A stretch of 64,000 bases of DNA from Streptomyces phaeofaciens (GTDB taxonomy: Bacteria; Actinomycetota; Actinomycetes; Streptomycetales; Streptomycetaceae), in NCBI RefSeq assembly GCF_014648915.1, contig NZ_BMSA01000001.1, positions 372,001-436,000 on the forward strand, given 5' to 3'. The notes beneath the pieces were generated by a model. It did no database searches. It saw only the letters and a program-made list of their open reading frames with translations, and was not told the DNA's origin. Below are positions 30,370 through 38,282 of the stretch, piece after piece; the stretch's first letter is position 1, and the number at the start of each line of letters is the position of its first letter. The translations under genes and the position numbers were made by a program.

Positions 30370-32199
30370 GTGCACCTCCCACGCCAGCTCGGTTCGCTGC
30401 ACGACCTGCCGGACACTCCGCAGGCGTACGACGCCGTGCTCGCCGACGTCACCGAGCAGGCCCTCGCGCGCCTCACGCCCGAGGGCAGCCTCGAACACCC
30501 CGACTGCGTCGACGACATCGGCGACACCTCCCTGGGCATCACCTCCCTCCTCGCGTTCGCCTGGCAGCGCGGCAAGGACCCGCGGCTCCCGGAGGCGGTG
30601 CGCAGGAGCCTCGCCTTCCATCTGCGGGAGCGGGTGTACACCGACGACAACCCCGGCTATCCGAACCTGAGGGTCCGCGACTCCGGGCTGCCCTACGCCC
30701 GCTACACGCTGGCGGCCGGCGCGCACCCCATCGGTGACTGGCCGAGCACGGTGTGGGCACTGCTCCAGGCCGTCAACGTCCTCGACACGGCGGACGGCCT
30801 GGTCGACGACGGGCAGCGGGCCGAGCTGCTGGAGGTGGCACGCGGCTACTGGAGCTGGCTGACGGAGGCGACCTTCTTCAACCCGCAGGAGGCGGGCAAC
30901 CAGGCGATCGGATGCGTGGTCGGCGGTCTGATGCTCGCCCGCCACCTGCCCGCCGAGGAGGGGCGGCGGGTCCGCTCGCGCGCGCTGGAGCTGTACGACG
31001 GGAAGATCCGCGCCCACCGGGTCGCCGACCGGGGCGCCCTGCTGCCCCCCGAGCACGGCGGCGCCTACGACAACAACTACGGTCCGATCTCCCTCTCCTT
31101 CCTCGCCCAGGCCCACCGGGTCAGCGGCGAGGAGATCTTCGCCGAGGACGGCGACGCCCTCGCCCGCTACCTCGACGCCCGGCTCACCGGCGGGGGCTTC
31201 GACAACGGCGGCCCCCGGTACAGCGAGCAGCACTCCGGCTTCGAGTCCGTCCTCGGGCTGCGCTACTTCGGCGCCCGCATCGGCTCCGACCTGGGCCGCT
31301 ACCGGGGCGACACCCGCTGGGGGCGCCACGCGGCCAAGCCGGACGGCGGCGTCGACGGCCACTTCGCCTGGATGCTGGTCTGGCAGATCCAGGACACCAC
31401 CCCCTGGCACCGCGTCCCGGCGCGCGGGCCCGCCCGGCACCAGCTGCGGGCCGGCACGGTCTCGGTGGCCTTCGACTCCCGGATGACGCCGGCGGTGATC
31501 GAGGCGGCCGGCAGCTATCTGCTGCCCGCGGCCGTCGACCGCCAGCACGGCTTCGGCCCCGTCCTCGACGGCTTCCTGTTCTGCCGTCCCATGGGCGAGG
31601 TCCGCGTCCGCGATCTGCGCGCCGACGGCCTGACGGCCAAGCTGGTCACCAAGCCGGTCGTCGGCCGCGACCACGTCCTGCGGCACGTGCGCTCCCTGTA
31701 CGTCACCGACGGCACCACCCTGTGGACGACGGTCGCCGTCGAACGCCTCCCCGGCACGCCGTACCTGCTGGCCGGCCTGCCGTACGCCGAGGACGACGGC
31801 GAGCGCGTCCGCCGTACGGCACGGGCCGCCGTGTCCTCGGCGGGCGGTCTGCGGCTCACCCACCCCGAGGCCGAGGGCGACGCGTACTTCGACGCCCGCG
31901 CCGAACGCACCCAGGAGCAGGCGGCCTTCGCCCTCGCCGCCGACCCGCGCGGCTACGGCGACCCCGACGAGGGCTGGAAGCACCTGGTCGCCTCCACCGC
32001 CCTGGAGGCCGGGCCGGTCGCCGACGCGCCGGACGACCTGCACGTGTTCGCGGTGCGCTACGGCATCGAGGAGCCGTTCGCGCTGTCGGTCGCGTGGGAC
32101 GAGGAGGGGCTGACCGTGCGGACGGACGCCTTCACGGCGGTCCTCGGGGCCGACGACGCCCGTGGCGAACCGGAGCTGACGCTGCGGGCGGTCAGCTGA
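30370..32199 (+). CDS. Second alpha-toroid plus beta-sandwich protein, possible lyase
   Basis: The 609-residue protein starts at GTG 30370, 50 bases past the preceding stop. Residues 1-330 are helical and toroid-like, with the conserved-looking YDNNYGPISLSFLAQAHRV and GGPRYSEQHSGFESVLG, in which Tyr and His could be catalytic as in uronate lyases. The remainder is beta-rich (TVSVAFDSRMTPAVIEAAGS onward), like a lyase C-terminal sandwich. It lacks a signal peptide. It is the last gene of the sugar operon, and its stop overlaps the convergent downstream gene by 8 bases. The pairing of two such proteins with one importer suggests successive cleavage of one oligosaccharide. The activity is unproven. 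Confidence 0.55.
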   Translation: MHLPRQLGSLHDLPDTPQAYDAVLADVTEQALARLTPEGSLEHPDCVDDIGDTSLGITSLLAFAWQRGKDPRLPEAVRRSLAFHLRERVYTDDNPGYPNLRVRDSGLPYARYTLAAGAHPIGDWPSTVWALLQAVNVLDTADGLVDDGQRAELLEVARGYWSWLTEATFFNPQEAGNQAIGCVVGGLMLARHLPAEEGRRVRSRALELYDGKIRAHRVADRGALLPPEHGGAYDNNYGPISLSFLAQAHRVSGEEIFAEDGDALARYLDARLTGGGFDNGGPRYSEQHSGFESVLGLRYFGARIGSDLGRYRGDTRWGRHAAKPDGGVDGHFAWMLVWQIQDTTPWHRVPARGPARHQLRAGTVSVAFDSRMTPAVIEAAGSYLLPAAVDRQHGFGPVLDGFLFCRPMGEVRVRDLRADGLTAKLVTKPVVGRDHVLRHVRSLYVTDGTTLWTTVAVERLPGTPYLLAGLPYAEDDGERVRRTARAAVSSAGGLRLTHPEAEGDAYFDARAERTQEQAAFALAADPRGYGDPDEGWKHLVASTALEAGPVADAPDDLHVFAVRYGIEEPFALSVAWDEEGLTVRTDAFTAVLGADDARGEPELTLRAVS

Positions 32200-32830
32200 C
32201 GTCGAGCGTCATCCGTGGGGTGCCGCGCACCGCGTACGCGGGCAGCCGGGCGTCCCCGAGGACCGCGGGGGAGAGGGAGAGACCGAACCGCCGCTCCACG
32301 ACGCCCAGGCTGCGGCGCAGGCCGACCTTGTAGTCCTCGTCCTCCGGCGGCAGATACGTTCTGCCGTCGGGGGAGAGGACGCCCGCCGCGACCAGGTCGG
32401 GCAGGAACAGGTCGGGCTCCTCGCCCCAGCGCCATATCTCCTCCCGCAGCCCGTACCCGCACACCCACACCCCGTCGCGGGCGTAGTGGACATCGGCCGG
32501 CGGGTGCTCCTGCGGCGGCACGTACCGCACGACCTCGGCGCCGTCCCGCGAGATCTCCGCCAGCAGGTCACCGCCGGTCGAGTCGCCGTACTCCACGGCG
32601 AAGGACCACTCCCCGCCGCTGCCCGCACGGATCACGCCGTCCCCGTCCGCGGCCGGGCGCCACCCCGTGATCCCGAGCCGCCCCACCTCGGCGTCGGTGA
32701 TCGGCTCCGTGGCCCCGTCCGGGTCGCCCCCCATGCGCACGGCCAGCTCCTCGGGGGTGATCCCGCGCGCGAACACCACACTGGACATCCACCCGTCCCG
32801 GTCCACCAGCCACACGATTCCGTCGCTCAT
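32192..32830 (-). CDS. DUF6461-like hypothetical protein
   Basis: This 212-residue soluble protein has IVWLVDRDGWMSSVVFARGI followed by TPEELAVRMGGD, the pattern of DUF6461-type Streptomyces proteins, whose function is unknown. A second half (YVPPQEHPPADVHYARDGVW, then FLPDLVAAGVLSPDGRTYL) may form a separate small domain. ATG 32830 has no strong ribosome site. It converges on the sugar operon (8-base overlap of the ends) and lies upstream of no obvious partner. Confidence 0.7.
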   Translation of the reverse strand: MSDGIVWLVDRDGWMSSVVFARGITPEELAVRMGGDPDGATEPITDAEVGRLGITGWRPAADGDGVIRAGSGGEWSFAVEYGDSTGGDLLAEISRDGAEVVRYVPPQEHPPADVHYARDGVWVCGYGLREEIWRWGEEPDLFLPDLVAAGVLSPDGRTYLPPEDEDYKVGLRRSLGVVERRFGLSLSPAVLGDARLPAYAVRGTPRMTLDVS

Positions 32831-32881
32831 GCGGGCACCGTAACGGGCGCCACCGACAACGCGGCCTGCCGCGTGCGGTGT

Positions 32882-33520
32882 TCACCGCACGCGGACCACC
32901 AGATCGGCCCGGTCCCGGGTGGCCGCCACCAGGTCGGCGTTGCGCTGGTCGGTCCCGCGCACCCAGGCCACCGCCTCCGCGTGCCCCTTGCCGAACTCCT
33001 CGTGCCGCGCGACCAGCCGGCGCACCCGCTCCTCCTCGTCGGTCTCGCAGAACCACACCTCGTCCAGCGCGGACCGCACCCGCGGCCAGGCCCCCGAGCC
33101 GAGCAGCAGGTAGTTGCCCTCCGTCACGATCAGCCGGGCCGTCGGCGGCACCGGGACCGCACCCGCGAGCGGCTGCTCCAGCACCCGCTCGAAACCGGGC
33201 GCGTACACGGTGTCCTCGCCGCCCGCCTCCTCCCGCAGCCGGCGCAGCAGCGCCGCGTACCCGGCCGCGTCGAAGGTGTCGGGCGCGCCCTTGCGGTCGC
33301 GGCGGCCGAGGCGGTCCAACTCGGCGTCGGCCAGATGGAAGCCGTCCATCGGGACGTGCGCCACCCAGGGCGCGCCGTCCCCGGGCAGTTCCCGTACGAG
33401 GCGTTCGGCGAGGGTCGTCTTGCCCGCGCCCGGGCTGCCGGCGATGCCGAGGATCGCCCGCGGGCGGCCGTCCGCCACGAGGGAGCGGGCCCGAAGGCAC
33501 AGGTCGTCGAAAGTCAGCAC
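32882..33520 (-). CDS. Uridine kinase-like P-loop kinase
   Basis: The 212-residue protein has a Walker A motif ILGIAGSPGAGKTTLAERL near residue 25 and the uridine-kinase/pantothenate-kinase style segment VAHVPMDGFHLADAELDRLG, where the Asp coordinates substrate or metal. RLIVTEGNYLLLGSGAW corresponds to the Walker B/EGNYLL signature of this family. It should phosphorylate a small cytosolic molecule (nucleoside, pantothenate or sugar). The GTG at 33520 is in good context; the longer frame to 33679 covers a tandem repeat and lacks a ribosome site, so I reject it. No linked pathway gene is seen. Confidence 0.85.
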   Translation of the reverse strand: MLTFDDLCLRARSLVADGRPRAILGIAGSPGAGKTTLAERLVRELPGDGAPWVAHVPMDGFHLADAELDRLGRRDRKGAPDTFDAAGYAALLRRLREEAGGEDTVYAPGFERVLEQPLAGAVPVPPTARLIVTEGNYLLLGSGAWPRVRSALDEVWFCETDEEERVRRLVARHEEFGKGHAEAVAWVRGTDQRNADLVAATRDRADLVVRVR

Positions 33521-33604
33521 ACAGCCGAGTGTCGCAGTCTGCGGATGCCCCCGGTGGGCGTACCCGACCCCGCACTTCGACCGCGAGCCGGATAGTTTGT
33601 CACT

Positions 33605-33632
33605 GTTTTCCCGTTTCCCGTTTCCCGTTTCC
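33605..33632. repeat. Tandem GTTTCCC heptamer repeat
   Basis: Four consecutive copies of GTTTCCC (the first with one extra T, the last truncated) occupy 33605-33632 in the divergent space between the kinase gene and the membrane glycosyltransferase gene. It is the only pyrimidine-rich tract of this kind in the window. It may be a binding array or a slippage product. Confidence 0.7.
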
Positions 33633-33690
33633 TGCTCATCGGCTCCTGTCGACCATCCGTCTCCACTGATCCCGGGCAAGGGGGTGGGTC

Positions 33691-35184
33691 ATGGCCAACG
33701 GCGCGAACGCCCTGCTCGTCGGCGGACGACGCGGCGCCACGGAGGGCCGCTCCGGCACGCCGTGGCGGACCCGCTGGGCCTGGCCCCTCGTCGCCGTGGC
33801 CGGGGCCTTCACCCTGGCCCAGCTCCTCCTCGTCCGTCCGGGCCTGGGCCTCGGCTGGGACGAGACGGTGTACGTCAGCCAGTACGCCGCCCAGGCCCCG
33901 CCCGCCTTCTTCAGTGCACCGCGCGCCCGCGGCGTCTCCCTGCTGGTGGCGCCGGTGGTGTCCTGGTCGACGTCGACGGAACTGCTGAGGACCTACCTCG
34001 CCCTCCTGTCCGGCCTCGGCCTCTGTGTCGCCCTGCACTGCTGGCGCGGGCTGTTCCCGGACCGCGTCCTGGCCGTCGCCGGCGCGCTCTTCGCCTCCCT
34101 GTGGGTGACCCTCTTCTACGGCCCGCAGGCCATGCCCAACCTCTGGGTCGCCCTCGGCGGCCTGGTCTGCGCCGGCTGCTTCCTGCGGGCCCGCGCCGAC
34201 CGGCGCGACCGCGCCGCCCTCGGGGGGATCGCCGCGGGCGCCGCGCTCATGGCGTGGATGCGGCCCACCGACGCGGTGTGGCTGACCCTGCCCCTGCTCG
34301 TCCTGGCCGCCCTGCGCCACCCGCGGCTCGCGCTCGTCCTCCTGGCGGGCCTCGCGGCGGGCGGCGCGCAATGGGTCATCGAGGCGTACATCGCCCACGG
34401 CGGCCTCGGACAGCGGCTGTCCGACGCCTCCCGCATCCAGGGCGGGCTCGGCTGGAATCCCGCCGTCGAGGACCAGTTGCGCGGCCTGGCCGGGCGCACC
34501 CTGTGCCGCCCGTGCACCGGATCCCTGCCCCATCCGGCCGTCATGGCCTGGTGGTTCGTGCTGCCGCTGCTCGCCGCCGCCGGCCTGGCGGTCGCGGTCC
34601 GGGCCCGGCGCACCGCGCCCACCCTGCTCGCGCTGGCCTGCGCCGCCACGGCCGCCTTCCCGTACCTGTTCATGATCGGATACGCGGCCCCGCGCTTCCT
34701 GCTGCCCGTCTACGCCCTCCTCGCGATCCCGGTCGCCGACGCCCTGGTCCATCTCGTCACCCGGCCGGCCGGCCGCCCGCGCCCGGTCGCCGCGACGGCG
34801 ACCGCGCTCGCCCTCGCCGGGCACCTGGCCGCCCAGTACGCGGTCCTCGACCGCACCGTGGAGCGCACCACCGGCCACCACCGCGACTGGGCCCGCACCG
34901 CCGCGCAGCTGCACCGGCTCGGCGTCCGCCCGCCCTGTCTGGTCACCGGAGCCGACGCCATCCCCGTCGCCTACTACACCGGCTGCTCCTCGGCGAACGT
35001 CCGGGGACACAACGTCAACTCCACCGAGGCGGCCGTCCGGCGCACCGCCCACCGGATCCCGACCGCGGTCCTCACCCGCCCCGGCGGGGCGCCGCCCGCC
35101 TACGCCCGTGACTGGGCGACCCACCGCTCGCCCCTGCTGCGGCTGCACATCGCGCCCGCCCCGCGCCGGAAGCCGCCCGTATGA
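33691..35184 (+). CDS. GT-C type membrane glycosyltransferase (ArnT/PMT-like)
   Basis: This 497-residue protein has about ten hydrophobic segments. After the first membrane segment, GLGLGWDETVYVSQYAAQAP gives the acidic pair (Asp-Glu) typical of the first loop of GT-C enzymes that use lipid-linked sugars. A long C-terminal soluble end (HRDWARTAAQLHRLGVRPPC onward) is common in the class. It would transfer a sugar from a polyprenyl carrier to a surface acceptor outside the membrane. ATG 33691 follows AAGGGGGTGG. The next gene overlaps as ATGA and encodes a flippase-like membrane protein, so the two are probably one functional pair. Confidence 0.7.
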   Translation: MANGANALLVGGRRGATEGRSGTPWRTRWAWPLVAVAGAFTLAQLLLVRPGLGLGWDETVYVSQYAAQAPPAFFSAPRARGVSLLVAPVVSWSTSTELLRTYLALLSGLGLCVALHCWRGLFPDRVLAVAGALFASLWVTLFYGPQAMPNLWVALGGLVCAGCFLRARADRRDRAALGGIAAGAALMAWMRPTDAVWLTLPLLVLAALRHPRLALVLLAGLAAGGAQWVIEAYIAHGGLGQRLSDASRIQGGLGWNPAVEDQLRGLAGRTLCRPCTGSLPHPAVMAWWFVLPLLAAAGLAVAVRARRTAPTLLALACAATAAFPYLFMIGYAAPRFLLPVYALLAIPVADALVHLVTRPAGRPRPVAATATALALAGHLAAQYAVLDRTVERTTGHHRDWARTAAQLHRLGVRPPCLVTGADAIPVAYYTGCSSANVRGHNVNSTEAAVRRTAHRIPTAVLTRPGGAPPAYARDWATHRSPLLRLHIAPAPRRKPPV

Positions 35185-36155
35185 CGTCCGATCGGGCCAC
35201 CGCCGCACCCGCCCGCACCCGGACCCCCTGGCAGACCGCCCGCACCCGGGCCTGTTGGCGGACCGCCCTCGCGCTCGCCGTCCTCGCGGCCGCCGCCTGG
35301 CCGGCCCGCCGGCACTGGCCGGTGCTGGAGACCGGCGCCCTGCGGCTCGCCGTGGCCGACCACGGCTGGCTGCTTGCCGGGGCCGCGGCCGCCGTCGGCA
35401 CCTGGCTGTGCGCGGCGCTCGCCCTGCAAGGAGCCGTGCCCCGGCGGCTGCCCCCGGTACGGCTGGTGGCCGCCCAGTTCGCCGCCTCCGCCGCCAACCA
35501 CGTGTTGCCCGCCGGGCTCGGCGCGGGCGCCGTCAACCTGCGCTTCCTCATGCGCTGCGGTCTGCCGGCCGGCTGCTCGGCCACCGCGATCGCGGTGAAG
35601 GCCACGGCAGGCGGGGTGGCGCGCGGCGCCCTGATCGCCGTACTCGCCGCCCTGTGCCCCGGCGTGCTGCGGGTCCCGCACGCGCGCGGCGGTGCGCCGG
35701 CCCTGGCCGGGGCGGCCGTCTGCGGCGTCGTCGCCGTCGTCGCCGTCGTCCTGCTGTTGCCGCGCTGCCGGCGGGCGCTCGCCGCGGTGGCCTCGGACAT
35801 CCGGGCCGTCCACGCGCGGCCGGAGCGGGCGGTGGCGCTGTGGGGCGGCTCGCTCGCCTTCGCCGTGCTGCACGCCCTCGTGCTGACCGCCGTCGCCCGC
35901 GCCGTCGACCTGCCGATCGGCCCGGTCCGGGTGGCCCTGCTGTACCTGGCCGCGAGCAGCGCCGCCGCCCTGCTGCCCACCCCGGGCGGGCTCGGCTCCC
36001 TGGACGCCGTGCTCGCTCTCGCCCTGACCGCCACGGGAGCCCCGGCCGCGACCGCCGCCTCCGCGGTGCTCGGGTACCGGCTGCTGACGATGTGGCTGCC
36101 GCTGGTTCCCGGCCTGATCGTGCTCGGCGTGCTCGTCCGGCGCCGGTCGTTGTGA
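35181..36155 (+). CDS. UPF0104/LPG-synthase-TM-like membrane protein (flippase-like)
   Basis: The 324-residue protein has eight or so membrane segments. Its motifs fit the lysylphosphatidylglycerol synthetase transmembrane family: LVAAQFAASAANHVLPAGLG, then GAGAVNLRFLMRCGL, and later LLPTPGGLGSLDAVLALAL. In MprF this domain moves modified lipids across the membrane; stand-alone members are associated with glycolipid export. No catalytic synthetase domain is attached. Start ATG 35181 overlaps the stop of the glycosyltransferase gene, so the pair may make and move a glycolipid. The substrate is unknown. Confidence 0.75.
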   Translation: MTSDRATAAPARTRTPWQTARTRACWRTALALAVLAAAAWPARRHWPVLETGALRLAVADHGWLLAGAAAAVGTWLCAALALQGAVPRRLPPVRLVAAQFAASAANHVLPAGLGAGAVNLRFLMRCGLPAGCSATAIAVKATAGGVARGALIAVLAALCPGVLRVPHARGGAPALAGAAVCGVVAVVAVVLLLPRCRRALAAVASDIRAVHARPERAVALWGGSLAFAVLHALVLTAVARAVDLPIGPVRVALLYLAASSAAALLPTPGGLGSLDAVLALALTATGAPAATAASAVLGYRLLTMWLPLVPGLIVLGVLVRRRSL

Positions 36156-36296
36156 CAACCGCGGTGCCGTGCACGGTCGTCGTGGCCGGCGCGGATCGCG
36201 TTCGCGGTCGGGGGCCCCGCCGGCGGTCGGGTGTTTCCCGGCCGTCGCGCGCAGGTAGGTAGGGGAGTGTCGGAGACGGCGGCGAGGGGGAGCGGC

Positions 36297-37151
36297 ATGG
36301 CGGACAGCGGACACGCGGGCCTTCCGGCGGACGCGTTCTTCACGGCGGGCAACTCGTCGTTCAGCGAGTTCCTGGCGGCGCACCGCCCCGAACTGCTGCC
36401 GACCGCCCGCCCGTTCCCCGGCGGGGTCACCGCCGCGCCCGGCCGCTTCCCGCACGGCACGACCGTGCTGGCCCTCACCTACCGCGACGGCGTCCTCCTC
36501 GCCGGCGACCGCCGGGCCACCATGGGCAACCTCATCGCCCAGCGCGACCTGGAGAAGGTGCACCCGGCGGACGAGCACACCGCGGTCGCCTTCGCCGGCA
36601 CCGTCGGCCTCGCCGTGGACATGGTGAAGCTGTACCAGGTGGAGCTGACCCACTTCGAGAAGGTCGAGGGCATCTCCATGACCCTCGGCGCCAAGGCCCG
36701 CCGGCTGGCCTCGATGATCCGGCAGAACCTCGGCCAGGCCATGCAGGGCCTCGCCGTCGTCCCCCTCCTCGCGGGCTACGACCTCGCCGCGCCGGCGGGC
36801 GGACGGGGCCGCATCTTCGGCTTCGACGTGGCCGGCGGCCTCTACGAGAAGGCGGACTTCCACGCCGAGGGATCCGGTTCGCCGTACGCCCGGGGCGCGC
36901 TGAAGAAGCTGTTCCACGCGGACATGACGGGCCGCGAGGCGGCCCTCACCGCCCTCCAGGCGCTGTACGACGCGGCGGACGACGACTCCGCCACCGGCGG
37001 GCCCGACCTCAACCGGCGGATCTTCCCGATCGTCTCGGTCATCACCGCGGACGGTTTCGAGCGGCTGCCCGAGACGGAGACCGAGAGCCTCAGCCGCGAG
37101 ATGGTCGAGCGCCGCCGCACCAGGCCGGACGGGCCGAACGCCGCCCCGTGA
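36297..37151 (+). CDS. prcB: Orphan proteasome beta subunit
   Basis: The 284-residue protein matches actinobacterial PrcB over its whole length. A 54-residue propeptide ends in HG and is followed by the autocatalytic site; the mature Thr1 is residue 55 (HGTTVLALTY). Mature Asp17 and Lys33 are in place (AGDRRATMGNLIAQRDLEK), so the subunit should be active. GLAVVPLLAGYDLA and ALYDAADDDSATGGPDLNRR are family hallmarks. In Streptomyces prcB normally lies beside prcA and pup/dop; here neither is nearby, so this looks like a second copy. ATG 36297 has GAGGGGGAG upstream; GTG 36267 is an alternative. It may mix into the alpha-beta core or form a variant proteasome. Confidence 0.88.
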   Translation: MADSGHAGLPADAFFTAGNSSFSEFLAAHRPELLPTARPFPGGVTAAPGRFPHGTTVLALTYRDGVLLAGDRRATMGNLIAQRDLEKVHPADEHTAVAFAGTVGLAVDMVKLYQVELTHFEKVEGISMTLGAKARRLASMIRQNLGQAMQGLAVVPLLAGYDLAAPAGGRGRIFGFDVAGGLYEKADFHAEGSGSPYARGALKKLFHADMTGREAALTALQALYDAADDDSATGGPDLNRRIFPIVSVITADGFERLPETETESLSREMVERRRTRPDGPNAAP

Positions 37152-37169
37152 CGCGGCGGCCGCCCGCGC

Positions 37170-38255
37170 TCAGTACTGGAGGGCCACCGCCGCGTCCCGC
37201 CCGATGCGTTCGACCGCGGCGAGGTCGAGCCCGTAGTGCACGTACCGGCCGTTGCGCTCCACCCGCACCAGCCCCAGGTCCCGCAGGACGCGCAGATGGC
37301 GGGAGACCTGTGGGCGGGTCATGGCCAGCCGGGCGGCCAGGTCGGCCGTGGTCATCGCCTGGCGGGCGATCAGCCGGCACAGCCGCACCCGGCGCGGATC
37401 GGTGAGCGCCAGCATCCGGCTGCGGGCGAGGGTGACGCCCACGTCCGGCGCCTCGACCGGGAAGTGGACGACGGGCGTCAGCCCCGGCTCGTTCTTCACC
37501 AGCAGGTGCGGGGCGCCGTACAGGGTCGGGATGAGGACGACCGGGGTGCGGGCCGGGCTGACGACGGCATGGTGCACCTTGTCGAGGACGACCCGCTCCG
37601 GCCCGCCGCCCGCCCCACTGGTGACCCGGGCGGTGGACGGGCTCAGGGAGACCAGCGCGGCGGCCGGCCCCTCGTCCGCGAGCCGCTGCCGCACCCGGTG
37701 GGCGGCGAGGGCCAGCAGCGGCTCCGTGTCCGCCCACAGCGCGTCGAAGAAGACCCGCCGGCAGAGGTCGACGAACGCGGCGACGTCCGCGCGCAGCGCC
37801 CGCGGCTCGCGCAGCAGATCCTCCGCGAGCCGCGGGTGCGGCTCGCCCAGCCCGGACGCGATCCGGCGCAGCGCCGCCGCCTGCGCCGGGTCGTGCAGGA
37901 CGCGGCCGAAGGCGAAGCCGTGGTAGCCGCTGGCGCAGGTGTAGGCGGTGAGTTCGGCGAACCGGTCCAGCGGCAGCGCGGCGAGCGGCGTGCCGTGGCC
38001 GGGCGGGGCGGCGGTGTCCAGGCCCGGGTAGAAACCCCGCCAGCGCAGGGCCGTCCAGAGCGGGGCGAAGCGGCGCAGGCCCGCGCGGAACGCGGGCGGG
38101 GCCGCGCCGGTCACCTCCCGGGCCCAGGCCGCCCGCCCCGGGTGGTGGGCGTGCTCGGTCAGGACGTGCAGACACGCGGCGAGTTCCGCGAAGGGCGACA
38201 CCGTGACGGTGAACCGGTTCCGCGCGGCACCGTCCAGGACGATCACGACCGACAT
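37170..38255 (-). CDS. ArsR-type winged-helix regulator with large N-terminal domain
   Basis: The 361-residue protein has an N-terminal domain of about 270 residues (VSPFAELAACLHVLTEHAHH onward), typical of a Streptomyces family of unknown ligand (DUF5937-like). The C-terminal ArsR winged helix is clear: DPRRVRLCRLIARQAMTTAD, LAARLAMTRPQVSRHLRVLR and the wing VRVERNGRYVHYGLD. No metal-binding cysteines accompany the recognition helix, so metal sensing is not indicated. ATG 38255 starts the frame. It converges with prcB, 18 bases apart, and lies next to a peptidase-family gene on the same strand. Confidence 0.8.
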   Translation of the reverse strand: MSVVIVLDGAARNRFTVTVSPFAELAACLHVLTEHAHHPGRAAWAREVTGAAPPAFRAGLRRFAPLWTALRWRGFYPGLDTAAPPGHGTPLAALPLDRFAELTAYTCASGYHGFAFGRVLHDPAQAAALRRIASGLGEPHPRLAEDLLREPRALRADVAAFVDLCRRVFFDALWADTEPLLALAAHRVRQRLADEGPAAALVSLSPSTARVTSGAGGGPERVVLDKVHHAVVSPARTPVVLIPTLYGAPHLLVKNEPGLTPVVHFPVEAPDVGVTLARSRMLALTDPRRVRLCRLIARQAMTTADLAARLAMTRPQVSRHLRVLRDLGLVRVERNGRYVHYGLDLAAVERIGRDAAVALQY

Positions 38256-38282
38256 GGCGGGGAGTGTACGGAGGGTCCGGGC

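Noticed and set aside
33521..33679. Upstream extension of the uridine-kinase-like protein
   Set aside because: The extension crosses the heptamer repeat and has no ribosome site. GTG 33520 fits the family length.
36297..37151. Considered as part of the standard prcBA/pup cluster
   Set aside because: Neighbouring genes are a flippase-like protein and an ArsR-type regulator. No prcA, pup, dop, pafA or ATPase gene is adjacent.
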